Source of the DNA: Pseudomonadota bacterium
GTDB taxonomy: Bacteria > Pseudomonadota > Gammaproteobacteria > Burkholderiales > Methylophilaceae
Direction of reading: 5' to 3'
DNA: 64,000 bases
NCBI GenBank assembly: GCA_029782295.1
Contig: JAKOVB010000089.1
Coordinates: 372,001-436,000 of the forward strand
Positions within the stretch are counted from its first letter, which is position 1. The number at the start of each line of letters is the position of its first letter. Under the pieces are notes generated by a model, which was not told the DNA's origin, did no database searches, and saw only the letters and a list, made by a program, of their open reading frames with translations. The position numbers were made by a program, and so were the translations under genes. Shown piece after piece: positions 54,975 to 63,794 of the stretch.

Positions 54975-56201
54975 TCAGGATCCATGCTTCTTGCGATACT
55001 GCTCAAGGAATCGTGCAATACGGCCGATCGCCTCGGTCAGGTCATCGGCATTCGGCAGGAACACGACGCGGAAGTGATCCGGCGTCGGCCAGTTGAAGCC
55101 GGTGCCCTGCACCAGCAGCACGCGCTCCTGCTCCAGCAGTTCCAGAATGAACTGCTTGTCGTCGCTGATCGGATAAATCTTGGGATCCAGCTTCGGGAAC
55201 AGATACATGGCGCCCTTGGGCTTGGAGCAGGTGACACCCGGGATGTCGGTCAGCAGTTTCCAGGCCAGGTCGCGCTGACGGCACAGACGGCCGGTGGGCG
55301 CCACCAGATCAACGATACTCTGGTAACCGCCCAGCGCGGTCTGGATGGCGAACTGACCCGGCACGTTGGCGCACAGGCGCATCGAGGCCAGCATATTGAG
55401 GCCTTCGATGTAATCCTTCGCATGTTTCTTCTCGCCGGACACCACCAGCCAGCCGGCACGATAGCCGCAGGAACGGTAATTCTTGGAAAGCCCGTTAAAG
55501 GTGACGAACAGCACGTCATCCGCCAGCGAGGCGATGGAGGTATGCTCGTTGCCGTCGTACAGCACCTTGTCGTAAATCTCGTCGGCAAACACGATCAGGT
55601 CGTGCTTGCGGGCAATGTCGATGATGCCCAGCAGCACCTCTTCCGGGTACAGTGCACCGGTCGGGTTGTTCGGGTTGATGATGACGATGCCACGCGTGGT
55701 CGGCGTGATCTTGGATTCGATGTCCTTGAGGTCCGGCATCCAGTCGGATTGCTCGTCGCACAGGTAGTGGCGCGGCGTCCCGCCGGACAGGCTGACGGCC
55801 GCCGTCCACAGCGGATAATCCGGTGCCGGCACCAGGATCTCGTCGCCGTTGTTCAGCAAGGCGTTCATCGCCATCACGATCAGCTCGGACACGCCGTTGC
55901 CGACGATCACGTCGTCGGTAGTCACCCCGGCGATCTTCTTCTGCTGGGTGTAATGCACGATGGCACGGCGCGCGGCGAACAGGCCCTTGGAGTCGCTGTA
56001 GCCGGAAGCATCCGGCAGGTTGCGGATCACGTCCTGCACGATTTCCTCGGGGGCTTCGAAACCGAACGGCGCCGGATTGCCGATGTTCAATTTGATGATG
56101 CGGTGGCCTTCGTCCTCCATCTCGCGCGCTCGTGCCAACACCGGGCCACGGATGTCGTAGCAGACGTTGTTGAGCTTGGAGGATTTGAGGATGGGTTGCA
56201 C
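54975..56201 (-). CDS. alaA: Alanine transaminase AlaA-type aminotransferase
   Basis: A 408-aa class I PLP aminotransferase. Strong resemblance to E. coli AlaA through VCYDIRGPVL, LNIGNPAPFGFEAPEEI, APDYPLWTAAVSLSGG, NPNNPTGA and the PLP-Lys region FNGLSKNYR. Makes alanine from pyruvate and glutamate. First gene of the alaA-GNAT-hom-thrC-thyA-ugd run, starting about 61 bp from a divergent gene. Confidence 0.92.
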   Translation of the reverse strand: MQPILKSSKLNNVCYDIRGPVLARAREMEDEGHRIIKLNIGNPAPFGFEAPEEIVQDVIRNLPDASGYSDSKGLFAARRAIVHYTQQKKIAGVTTDDVIVGNGVSELIVMAMNALLNNGDEILVPAPDYPLWTAAVSLSGGTPRHYLCDEQSDWMPDLKDIESKITPTTRGIVIINPNNPTGALYPEEVLLGIIDIARKHDLIVFADEIYDKVLYDGNEHTSIASLADDVLFVTFNGLSKNYRSCGYRAGWLVVSGEKKHAKDYIEGLNMLASMRLCANVPGQFAIQTALGGYQSIVDLVAPTGRLCRQRDLAWKLLTDIPGVTCSKPKGAMYLFPKLDPKIYPISDDKQFILELLEQERVLLVQGTGFNWPTPDHFRVVFLPNADDLTEAIGRIARFLEQYRKKHGS

Positions 56202-56262
56202 AGTCGGACCTAGGGCAAAATAAAAGTGTGCTATTTTACTCGAAACTACCCGTCCTTACATC

Positions 56263-56631
56263 ATGAAGCTCCACCTCACCCAATCCGCAGGCAACCAGCT
56301 CATCACCGGCTACGGCACGGGCTGGGTCGAAGTCAATGAAGCCCGTCACGAACGCAGCCTCATCGTGCTGCCCAACCTGCTGGTCCCAGACTGGGATGCC
56401 ACCGGTTTCGATCAACTCGAACCGGTCCATCTGGAAAGGCTGCTGGCCCTGGCCCCGGAAGTCGTATTGCTGGGAACCGGCGAATGCCACCGTTTCCTGC
56501 ACCCGCGACTAAGCCGATCCCTGACCGAAGCCGGTATCGGGGTTGAATGCATGACCACGGCTGCCGCCTGCCGCACCTACAACATCCTGATGGCGGAAGG
56601 CCGCCACGTCGCAGCAGCCCTGATCATTTAA
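56263..56631 (+). CDS. Mth938-like domain protein (DUF498/NDUFAF3-like)
   Basis: A 122-aa soluble protein of the Mth938 fold: SLIVLPNLLVPDWD, PEVVLLGTGECHRFL, GIGVECMTTAAACRTYNIL. Homologues include the complex I assembly factor NDUFAF3, but the bacterial role is unsettled. Its TAA overlaps the stop of the convergent metallopeptidase (TTAA). Confidence 0.88.
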   Translation: MKLHLTQSAGNQLITGYGTGWVEVNEARHERSLIVLPNLLVPDWDATGFDQLEPVHLERLLALAPEVVLLGTGECHRFLHPRLSRSLTEAGIGVECMTTAAACRTYNILMAEGRHVAAALII

Positions 56632-57767
56632 CGCGACAGCGGTAGCGACTCCGGCCGATGATTTTCTTCACCGGTCTGCGTGACCACCCCCACTTCAGGA
56701 ATAGCCGAATGCGTCGCGAAACGTTCCATCAAGACTTTCTTCAGCCCCGGGTTCGCATGATCCAACTGCTCGACCAGCGCCAGCGTGGCCTGCTGGCCCG
56801 GCGTCAGGCCGGGCGCGGAAGACTGACCACTCGACCCGGAATCCCGGGTTGAAGGCCCCATGCCACCGAATTCGGGAGGATATTGCAATTTCATCTGGCG
56901 CGCCGTTTCCGCCACATGCCCGAGGAAGTCCCGGATACGCGCCTGGCTCAACCCTTCGCCTGCCGTGGTCAGCCAGAAATCCAGCCGTTCGAGGTCATGG
57001 TTCCGTTGTTTCTCGATCGCTGGCTGAATCTCCCTGTCCCAGTTGGCAATGATTCGCCCCGCCTCATCGACCGGAAATCCATCTGCATCCCGATTCGGCA
57101 TGAATTGATACCCATTCTGCCCGTCCCCTGAGAATCGACCGTTCATGCCGAATGCAGCATTGCCATACATTTCCTCCAGCAAAGCGCCAACGCGCTGACG
57201 TTCACTGGGATGGGTGAACGACACGGTGTGCATCTCATGAAAAGCGTTCGGGCGTCTAGCGGCCTCCTGCAACAGGTTTTCCAGCATGGCTACCGTTTCT
57301 GCGTAACGATCCGCTTCCAGTTCGAATGGCTTGTTCGCCTGGCTGCCAGGCAGCATGGATTGCATCGTCCCAAGCACGTTGAGGACCGGATGGCTGCGAT
57401 GCTGAACCAGGTGTCCGAGCTCATGCTCGATTTCACCTTGAAATGCGGACAAGCCAACCGTACGCACACGCTGGGGATCGAGCAGCAACTTCGATTCATC
57501 GAGGAACGGTTTGATTTGCATCTGCATCAACCCTTTTCCGTTTCTCAACTCGACCCTGTCAGGCAAGCCGACCGGGGCATCCAGCACTGAAGCGTCATTG
57601 ACAACACCAAGCGATTCCGTGAGCAACGCCGTAAACTGAGGTGCCTCCCTTCCCAGCGCCTCCGGGTCCATCGTGACCTGTCCGCCATGCATCCTGACCA
57701 GACGATCCAGTTCTTCCAGGATTAATTTTTCCCGGGCTGCACGCCCGCCTTCATCCAGGGGTTCCAT
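56628..57767 (-). CDS. Cytoplasmic zinc metallopeptidase-like protein (HExxH, M48-like)
   Basis: A 379-aa protein with IEHELGHLVQHRSHPVLNV (HExxH zinc site, about residues 130-134 of this start), a third-ligand candidate in FELEADRYAE and THPSERQRVGAL, all in the order of M48 peptidases. No signal peptide or membrane helix is seen, unlike HtpX or BepA. The C-terminal half is unassigned. ATG 57767 has GGAGGA at ideal spacing; an ATG at 57818 is possible. Substrate unknown; protein quality control or a toxin-like role are both open. Confidence 0.7.
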   Translation of the reverse strand: MEPLDEGGRAAREKLILEELDRLVRMHGGQVTMDPEALGREAPQFTALLTESLGVVNDASVLDAPVGLPDRVELRNGKGLMQMQIKPFLDESKLLLDPQRVRTVGLSAFQGEIEHELGHLVQHRSHPVLNVLGTMQSMLPGSQANKPFELEADRYAETVAMLENLLQEAARRPNAFHEMHTVSFTHPSERQRVGALLEEMYGNAAFGMNGRFSGDGQNGYQFMPNRDADGFPVDEAGRIIANWDREIQPAIEKQRNHDLERLDFWLTTAGEGLSQARIRDFLGHVAETARQMKLQYPPEFGGMGPSTRDSGSSGQSSAPGLTPGQQATLALVEQLDHANPGLKKVLMERFATHSAIPEVGVVTQTGEENHRPESLPLSR

Positions 57768-57898
57768 GCTTTCCTCCAGCATCGGCAAATGACTTGATAC
57801 GTCACCGATTATACGCATTATTGAACATTTGGTTATTTGTATTTTTCGGAAAACGCTTTTATGTCATGAAGATAGCCATGTCCTGTATAAAAAAAAAC

Positions 57899-57926
57899 TT
57901 GCATGGAAGTCGATTTCATGAATAAT
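57899..57926 (+). promoter_or_regulatory. Candidate promoter of the TetR-linked operon
   Basis: TTGCAT and AATAAT with a 16-bp spacer. The TetR-like palindrome begins 2 bp after the -10 element, a position suited to repression. Confidence 0.45.
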
Positions 57927-57927
57927 G

Positions 57928-57942
57928 TACTAACTAGTATGT
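57928..57942. promoter_or_regulatory. Putative TetR operator, copy 1
   Basis: TACTAACTAGTATGT shares ten central bases, read in the opposite orientation (TACTAGTTAG), with the copy at 59312. The ideal dyad is ACTAACTAGTTAGT. It sits 16 bp before the membrane-protein start. Confidence 0.6.
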
Positions 57943-57958
57943 TTATGAGAGATGAGCT

Positions 57959-58744
57959 ATGAATCCGCTCGAAAGCCCGTGGTTCTTCCGCATGGTCGAA
58001 GAGGCTTCCAGCAAGCCTGTCGACCGCCTGCTGGCCGTGTTCAAGGTTACCCAGAACTGGATTGCCGCCCCCGGCATTCGTGATGCCCTGACCCAGAGCT
58101 TCGCCAGCCATGGTTACGGCATGCACAACCTGCTGCAATTGCGTCAGTTCATCGCGAGCCTGGCAAAGTCCGCGGGTGCGGAAAAGCCGGATGTGCTGGC
58201 CAATCACCTCCTCATCCTCTTGCAGGGCGCGATCGCCGAAGAACTCCGCAATCCGGAACTGCATGCGATGACTGAAGCCGCTAACGCCGCCAGGGCTGTG
58301 ATCGAACAATCACGCCCCCAGGTACGCCGCCGTCGCATGGCACTGTTATCCGTAGGCGGGATCGCAGCCAGCGTCATGGCCGGCTTGCTGAGCTGGCACC
58401 TGCTGACGCCAGCACCTCAACAGGCAACCGGCAATACTGTCATCATCGCTTCCAGCAAAGCCATCCTGCTTCCGACGGGCGTAAGTCCATCCGACATGGA
58501 AGCCGTGCTCAACCTGCATGAACAATTCACACGTGGCGTATGCCAGTCGCCCCAGCTCCTGATGCTGCCGCCCGGCCAGATGACGGCCTATACCAACGCC
58601 ATCAACTTCCGCACGCCGGATGACCCTGTCGCCGACCGGGAGAACCTCCGCGCGCTGATGGCCTGGTTCCGCAAGACACAATCTGCCGACTGTTATTACG
58701 CTCCCAAAAACGGGCACACCACCGCCTCCTGGACCAAAGGATAA
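57959..58744 (+). CDS. Membrane protein with a TetR-type ligand-binding domain but no HTH
   Basis: A 261-aa protein. Residues about 1-115 (FFRMVEEASSKP, LLAVFKVTQNWI, ANHLLILLQGAIAEEL) read like the C-terminal effector/dimer domain of TetR regulators, without the HTH. Then RRRR, one membrane helix (about 125-148) and a periplasmic domain of about 110 residues with two Cys. Charge placement predicts N-terminus in the cytoplasm. 8 nt upstream of a complete tetR. Could sense a periplasmic or membrane signal, or titrate the regulator; both are inference. Confidence 0.65.
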   Translation: MNPLESPWFFRMVEEASSKPVDRLLAVFKVTQNWIAAPGIRDALTQSFASHGYGMHNLLQLRQFIASLAKSAGAEKPDVLANHLLILLQGAIAEELRNPELHAMTEAANAARAVIEQSRPQVRRRRMALLSVGGIAASVMAGLLSWHLLTPAPQQATGNTVIIASSKAILLPTGVSPSDMEAVLNLHEQFTRGVCQSPQLLMLPPGQMTAYTNAINFRTPDDPVADRENLRALMAWFRKTQSADCYYAPKNGHTTASWTKG

Positions 58745-58752
58745 CCCTCAAC

Positions 58753-59310
58753 ATGGCCACCCAAATGCGCGAACACATCCTCGGCGTCGCGTCCGACCTT
58801 TTCTCCACGCGCGGGATCAACGCCACCAGCGTCGATACCATCGTGGCGGAAGCCGGCATCGCCAAGGTCACCCTGTACAAGTATTTCAAATCCAAGGAAC
58901 AGTTGATCCTGGAATACCTGCGCCAGTATGACGAAAAGTTGTGGCAGAAACTTTCCGCCCGCACCACGGGTCACGAAGCGCCACGTGAAAAGATCATGGG
59001 ACTGGTCAATGCCGTGATGGACTGGATCGAGGACCCTGAATTCAAGGGGTTTGCCTTCGTGAAGGCATCGGTCGAATTCCCGCAGATGGAGAACCCGGTC
59101 CACCAGACATCCGTTGAATTTGCCCAGACCCTGCGCAACAGCCTGGCTGGGCTGGCTGCCGAAGCGGGCATCAAAAGCGCCGAAACGCTGGCACTGCAGC
59201 TGTCCATGGTGATCGAGGGTGCCGCCATTACCGAGAACATGCAGCGCCAGTCCGGCGCCGTCCAGCACGCCAAAGAACTGGCCAGAATCCTGATCGACAA
59301 CGCAAAATAA
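58753..59310 (+). CDS. TetR-family transcriptional regulator
   Basis: A 185-aa repressor-type protein: N-terminal HTH (GVASDLFSTRGINATSVDTI, then AGIAKVTLYKYFKSKEQL, about 9-52) and a helical effector domain. Likely binds the matching palindromes at 57928 and 59312, so it would control itself, the membrane protein and perhaps the mxa-like operon. Effector unknown. Confidence 0.92.
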   Translation: MATQMREHILGVASDLFSTRGINATSVDTIVAEAGIAKVTLYKYFKSKEQLILEYLRQYDEKLWQKLSARTTGHEAPREKIMGLVNAVMDWIEDPEFKGFAFVKASVEFPQMENPVHQTSVEFAQTLRNSLAGLAAEAGIKSAETLALQLSMVIEGAAITENMQRQSGAVQHAKELARILIDNAK

Positions 59311-59311
59311 A

Positions 59312-59330
59312 AGTACTTACTAGTTAGTAT
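59312..59330. promoter_or_regulatory. Putative TetR operator, copy 2
   Basis: AGTACTTACTAGTTAGTAT contains ACTTACTAGTTAGT, one mismatch from a perfect 14-bp palindrome. It lies just after the tetR stop and 130 bp before the MoxR gene. Confidence 0.6.
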
Positions 59331-59346
59331 GCCTCTGTGGCATACT
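59326..59346 (+). terminator. Hairpin after tetR, possible terminator
   Basis: Perfect 8-bp stem AGTATGCC / GGCATACT with a 5-nt loop, overlapping the operator. Only a short pyrimidine stretch follows, so terminator function is tentative. Confidence 0.4.
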
Positions 59347-59457
59347 TCCTCTCAACGCAGCACAAGCACCCAGGCAAGGCGGTGATAGAATCAATCGGAA
59401 AGCCATAGCGGCACCGATCAGCCGCCTCGACAACATCAACCAAGGGATAAACTGAAG

Positions 59458-60480
59458 ATGGCAAGCACCGACACCCAACTTTCCGAGTGGCGCAATCAGG
59501 CGCTGAAACTTGAATCCGAAATCAACAAGGTGGTCGTCGGACAGGCCACTCCGGTACGCCTGATCACCACGGCCATTTTCGCGCGCGGACACGTGCTGCT
59601 GGAGGGGGATGTCGGCGTCGGCAAGACCACCCTGCTTCGTGCATTCACCCGCGGCATCGGTGGCGGCTACGAGCGCGTCGAAGGCACCATCGACCTGATG
59701 CCGAACGACCTGGTCTATCACACCTACCTCGGTGAAGACGGACGCCCGCACGTCGATGCCGGCCCGCTGCTGCGCGAAGGTGAAAACCTGGCAGTGTTCT
59801 TCTTCAATGAAATCAACCGCGCCCGTCCCCAGGTGCACTCGCTGCTGCTGCGCGTCATGGCCGAGCGCACCCTGTCCGCCTTCAACAAGGAACATCACTT
59901 CCCGCACATGCTCGTCTTTGCGGACCGGAACCAGGTGGAAAAGGAAGAGACCTTCGAAATCCCGTCCGCCGCACGAGACCGCTTCATGATGGAAATCCCC
60001 ATCGCCGTGCCGAATGACGTGGAAATCATGGAAAACCTGATTTTCGACACGCGCTACCACAACGCTGACCGGCTGGTGGAAAATGTCGAGCAGGACGTGC
60101 TCCACTTCGACAAGCTGAACACGATCGCCGTGGCGCTGCAGGATCATGTGCAGGCCAGCCCGACTCTGCGCAAATATGCGCTGGAGCTCTGGCTCGCGAC
60201 CAAGGATCCGTCGAAATACGGCGTCAGGATCGAGGGCGTCGACATCAATCGCCTGGTGCTGGCCGGCGCCAGCCCTCGCGGCATGTCCATGATGCTGCGT
60301 GCCGCACGCGTCAACGCATGGCTGAACGGCCGCGATGCCGTGCTGCCGACCGACATCCATGCGGTATTCCACGAAACCGTCGCCCACCGTCTGGTGTTCA
60401 GCCCGGTTTACGAAATGCGCCGCACGGAAATCGCCCGCGAGCTGCTCTCCGGCATCGTCAACACCATTTCCGCACCCTGA
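59458..60480 (+). CDS. mxaR: MoxR-family AAA+ ATPase (MxaR-like)
   Basis: A 340-aa ATPase with Walker A GDVGVGKTT, Walker B VFFFNEINRARP, sensor and arginine-finger segment IPSAARDRFMM. MoxR proteins act with VWA partners as chaperones for metalloenzyme assembly. It heads a run matching mxaRSACKL of methanol dehydrogenase clusters. Confidence 0.88.
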   Translation: MASTDTQLSEWRNQALKLESEINKVVVGQATPVRLITTAIFARGHVLLEGDVGVGKTTLLRAFTRGIGGGYERVEGTIDLMPNDLVYHTYLGEDGRPHVDAGPLLREGENLAVFFFNEINRARPQVHSLLLRVMAERTLSAFNKEHHFPHMLVFADRNQVEKEETFEIPSAARDRFMMEIPIAVPNDVEIMENLIFDTRYHNADRLVENVEQDVLHFDKLNTIAVALQDHVQASPTLRKYALELWLATKDPSKYGVRIEGVDINRLVLAGASPRGMSMMLRAARVNAWLNGRDAVLPTDIHAVFHETVAHRLVFSPVYEMRRTEIARELLSGIVNTISAP

Positions 60481-61343
60481 TGATTCCCGAGCAGATCAAG
60501 GAGTTCAGCTACCAGATCGGCTGGCGTTCGCGCGGCCGGCATCCGGGGCGACATGCCAGCTCGCAGCGCGGCCTCGGCATGGAGTTCATCGGCCATGCGC
60601 CGCTGATCGCCTACCCGGACCCGCGCCGCATCGACCTGCGCCAGACCATCCGCGACCCGTCAGAGCAGGTCTGGGTCAGGATTTTCAATCAGAAGAGTTC
60701 GGTTCCGGTCACCGTCGCATGCGACCTGTCTGGTTCGATGGGCTTCGCCGGCCAGATGCGCAAGCTCGAGATCGCTTCCGAGATCACGGCCTCTGCCGCC
60801 TATTCCGCCTTCCGCGTCAATGATCCTTTCGGTTTCATCGGCTTCGACAACCATGTACGGGAGGATTTCATGTTCACCTCCAGTACCAAGGTGCATGGCG
60901 CATTCGAGCTAGCAAAACGGCTCGCCGAATATCGTCCCGCGCACGTCGGTGCACGTGGCCTGCAGGACATCAATCGTTTCCTGCCACGTGAACGCGCCCT
61001 GGTGCTGCTGATCTCCGATTTCCATATGCCCCTGGCGGAACTGGAGCAATCGCTGAGTTCGCTGATGCGCCATCACGTCGTGCCGCTGATCCTGTGGGAC
61101 GCTGCCGAGTACCGCAGCCTGCCGGAATTCGGCGTCGCCAGCGTGACCGACTGCGAAACCGGCGCCCGCCGCACCCTGTTCCTGCGCAAGCAGTACCGCG
61201 AACGCATCCTGCAAGCATTCGAGGATAGACGCGCTGCGCTGGAGAAACTGTTCATGAGCTTCGACATGCCCCCCCTCTTCATCGAGGAAGGCTTCGAGCC
61301 CGATGACCTGACCGAATACTTTTACCAGTTTGTGGCCGCATAA
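60480..61343 (+). CDS. mxaS: DUF58/VWA-like protein (MxaS-like)
   Basis: A 287-aa protein with the DUF58 layout and a metal-ion site DLSGSMG (about residue 84). The start overlaps the MoxR stop (ATGA); longer frames read through the MoxR gene. Typical partner of MoxR ATPases. No membrane helix is obvious. Confidence 0.85.
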   Translation: MIPEQIKEFSYQIGWRSRGRHPGRHASSQRGLGMEFIGHAPLIAYPDPRRIDLRQTIRDPSEQVWVRIFNQKSSVPVTVACDLSGSMGFAGQMRKLEIASEITASAAYSAFRVNDPFGFIGFDNHVREDFMFTSSTKVHGAFELAKRLAEYRPAHVGARGLQDINRFLPRERALVLLISDFHMPLAELEQSLSSLMRHHVVPLILWDAAEYRSLPEFGVASVTDCETGARRTLFLRKQYRERILQAFEDRRAALEKLFMSFDMPPLFIEEGFEPDDLTEYFYQFVAA

Positions 61344-62275
61344 TGAAAAAGATCCTGTTTGCCGCTATTACCCTCCTCTTGCTGACGGGCGCCGCCGTCG
61401 AGGACCTTGCCGTGCTCGACCCGCGCGCGGTGTCGCTCAAAACCGTCGAGCCGCCCCGTGACGTTGGTTATACGGTCGGCGACATCCTCTCCCGTACCGT
61501 GATCATCGAGGTCAAGCACCCCTACGAACTACTGCCGACATCCCTGCCGATCGCCGGCAACCAGAAAAAACGCCAGAACCGTGACCAGGGCATCGAAGTC
61601 CGTGAAGTTACCGTGGAGAAAAGCGCCGGGGTCAACACCACGACCTATACGCTGCATCTCAGCTACCAGGTATTCACCAACAAGATCGTCGCCCGTCCAG
61701 CCGCGCTGCCGCCCGAGTTCATCAAGTTCGGCGGCAAAGGCGAGAATTTCGAAGTCCGCGTGCCGAGCTGGAACTTCCGCATCTCCCCGCTGGCCGTGTA
61801 TGGTTCTGTGGTCATTGAAAAAGACATGAGCACCTTCCGCGGGCCGCTTTTGCTGGATCGCAGCAAGCACGAAGACATCCGTAACGCCCTCTTGGGCGTG
61901 CTGGCCATTTCCGTGCTGGGGCTGATCTACATCCTCGGCACCAGCAACTGGCTGCCGCGCATGGGACGTCCCTTTGCCCAAACCTGCCGTGATCTGCGCA
62001 AGCTGGGGAACGACGACGAAGGCATCCGCGCGGCAGTTTCACGCGTTCACCAGGCATTCAATGCCACGGCTGGCCACGGGGTATTCGAGGCCACCTCCTT
62101 CCTGCTGCGCAAGCCCGGTTTCGAGCCTGTCGCGGGTGACATCGAACGCTTTTTCAAGCTGTCCCGCACCGTATTCTTCGAACCGGGTGCCCCGCATGGC
62201 ATCGAGGGCGACGTCATGACCTGGCTGCGCCAGTTCACGCGCCGCTGCCGCGACTGCGAACGTGGCCTGAAGTAG
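61343..62275 (+). CDS. mxaA: MxaA-like membrane protein
   Basis: A 310-aa protein with a signal peptide (about 1-18), a periplasmic beta domain (about 20-170), one membrane helix (about 180-202) and a cytoplasmic C-terminal domain. In methylotrophs MxaA is needed for calcium insertion into methanol dehydrogenase. The assignment rests on position and topology more than on motifs. Start overlaps the preceding stop (TAATG). Confidence 0.7.
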   Translation: MKKILFAAITLLLLTGAAVEDLAVLDPRAVSLKTVEPPRDVGYTVGDILSRTVIIEVKHPYELLPTSLPIAGNQKKRQNRDQGIEVREVTVEKSAGVNTTTYTLHLSYQVFTNKIVARPAALPPEFIKFGGKGENFEVRVPSWNFRISPLAVYGSVVIEKDMSTFRGPLLLDRSKHEDIRNALLGVLAISVLGLIYILGTSNWLPRMGRPFAQTCRDLRKLGNDDEGIRAAVSRVHQAFNATAGHGVFEATSFLLRKPGFEPVAGDIERFFKLSRTVFFEPGAPHGIEGDVMTWLRQFTRRCRDCERGLK

Positions 62276-62286
62276 GCGTCCGATCC

Positions 62287-63267
62287 ATGTTATTCAATAC
62301 CTACTGGATCCTCTTCCTGCTGCCGCTGGCACTGCTGCCGCTGCTGCTGGAACGCACACACAGCCGGACCTATTCCTGGGTCGACCTGCTGCCGCGCGAC
62401 CGCCTCTCGGACCTGATCGGCCTGCTGCTGAAAATCCTCGCCGTACTTGCCTTGCTGTTCATCCTGCTCGGCATGGCCGGTCCGCACACACCTGCGCAGC
62501 AAGTGGAACGGATTGGTGAAGGTGCACAAATCGTCCTGACCATCGACCGCAGCGCCAGCATGGACGATCCGTTCTCTGGCTCCACCGTCAGCGGCCGAGC
62601 AGGGGAAACCAAGTCGGCTGCCGCACGCCGGCTGATCACCGACTTCGTGAACCAGCGCAAGAACGACATGTTCGGCATGGTGACCTTCAGTAACTCGGCC
62701 ATGTACGTCATGCCGCTGACCCAGAGCCGAGAAGCCATCCTCGCCGCGATCGACGCGGCTGGCGGTCCCGGCCTGTTCCAGACCAACATCGGCAGTGGCC
62801 TGACCAGCGCCCTGTCCATGTACGACCGCACACCCGACTCCGGATCGCGCGCGCTGATCCTGCTCTCTGATGGTGCCGGCCGCATGGGTGCCGACGCACA
62901 GCAGAAGATCCGCGACTGGCTGGACCGCATGCACATCACCGTGTACTGGATCGTACTGCGCCAGCCGGGCGGGCTGAGCATCTTCGACAAGGACTTCAAG
63001 CCCAAGGAAGATGAGCCGTTGCCGCCGGAAATCGAACTGCACCAGTACTTCCAGACCCTGCGTACCGAGTACCATCCTTACGAAGCCGAAGACCCGCAAT
63101 CGCTGGCAATGGCCATTGAGGACATCAACCGCAAGGAAAAGAAGCCCATCCGCTATATAGAACAGATTCCCGGACGTGACTTCACGACCCACTGTTTCGC
63201 ACTGGCGGCCCTGATGATCGGCCTGCTCCTTGGCATCAAATTAATCGAGGTGAGAACATGGCGCTGA
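62287..63267 (+). CDS. mxaC: VWA-domain membrane protein (MxaC-like)
   Basis: A 326-aa protein with two N-terminal helices (about 5-20 and 45-65), a periplasmic VWA domain with complete metal site DRSASMD, T in QTNIGSGL and D in LLSDGAG, and a C-terminal helix (about 300-318). This is the BatA/MxaC topology. Overlaps mxaK by 10 bp. Confidence 0.85.
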   Translation: MLFNTYWILFLLPLALLPLLLERTHSRTYSWVDLLPRDRLSDLIGLLLKILAVLALLFILLGMAGPHTPAQQVERIGEGAQIVLTIDRSASMDDPFSGSTVSGRAGETKSAAARRLITDFVNQRKNDMFGMVTFSNSAMYVMPLTQSREAILAAIDAAGGPGLFQTNIGSGLTSALSMYDRTPDSGSRALILLSDGAGRMGADAQQKIRDWLDRMHITVYWIVLRQPGGLSIFDKDFKPKEDEPLPPEIELHQYFQTLRTEYHPYEAEDPQSLAMAIEDINRKEKKPIRYIEQIPGRDFTTHCFALAALMIGLLLGIKLIEVRTWR

Positions 63268-63794
63268 GCGCAAAAAAACTGACCGCGGTCCTGCTCGTGG
63301 CCGCTACAGCTTCGGCCGTCGGCGCGGCTTGGGAAACCTACCGCATGCACCAGATCGACCGGTTCAACCAGGCCATCCAGTCGGGCAAGACCCCGACTAC
63401 CGACACCCAGTCGTTCGAGGCCAAGTTCTCAACTGCCTACTGGCTGGCCAAAGGCGGGCGTTACCAGGATGCGACACTGCTGTTCCTGCAATTGCTTGAA
63501 AACAGTACACCGGACCAGAAATCCGCAGTGCAGTACAACCTCGGCAACATCTTCTTTCTGCGTGGCCTGCTGATCAACGGCCAGGACATGACGGTACGCG
63601 ACGAAGCCGTCTACCTGCTGACCCAGGCCAAGACCGCCTACATCGCCTCGCTGAAGCTGAACAACACGCACTGGGACGCACGCCACAACCTTGACCGCGT
63701 ACTGATGATGCTACCAGCCGAGCCTTCGCCGGGCGTCGGTGAATCCGACTCCCCCGGCCTGATCATGGGCAACATTCCGGTCGGCCTGCCATGA
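63258..63794 (+). CDS. mxaK: MxaK-like protein
   Basis: A 178-aa protein with an N-terminal membrane anchor (about 7-25) and a TPR-like helical domain (YWLAKGGRYQDATLLFLQLL, QYNLGNIFFLRG). Size, anchor and position between two VWA genes match MxaK. ATGA overlap with the next gene. Confidence 0.72.
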   Translation: MALSAKKLTAVLLVAATASAVGAAWETYRMHQIDRFNQAIQSGKTPTTDTQSFEAKFSTAYWLAKGGRYQDATLLFLQLLENSTPDQKSAVQYNLGNIFFLRGLLINGQDMTVRDEAVYLLTQAKTAYIASLKLNNTHWDARHNLDRVLMMLPAEPSPGVGESDSPGLIMGNIPVGLP

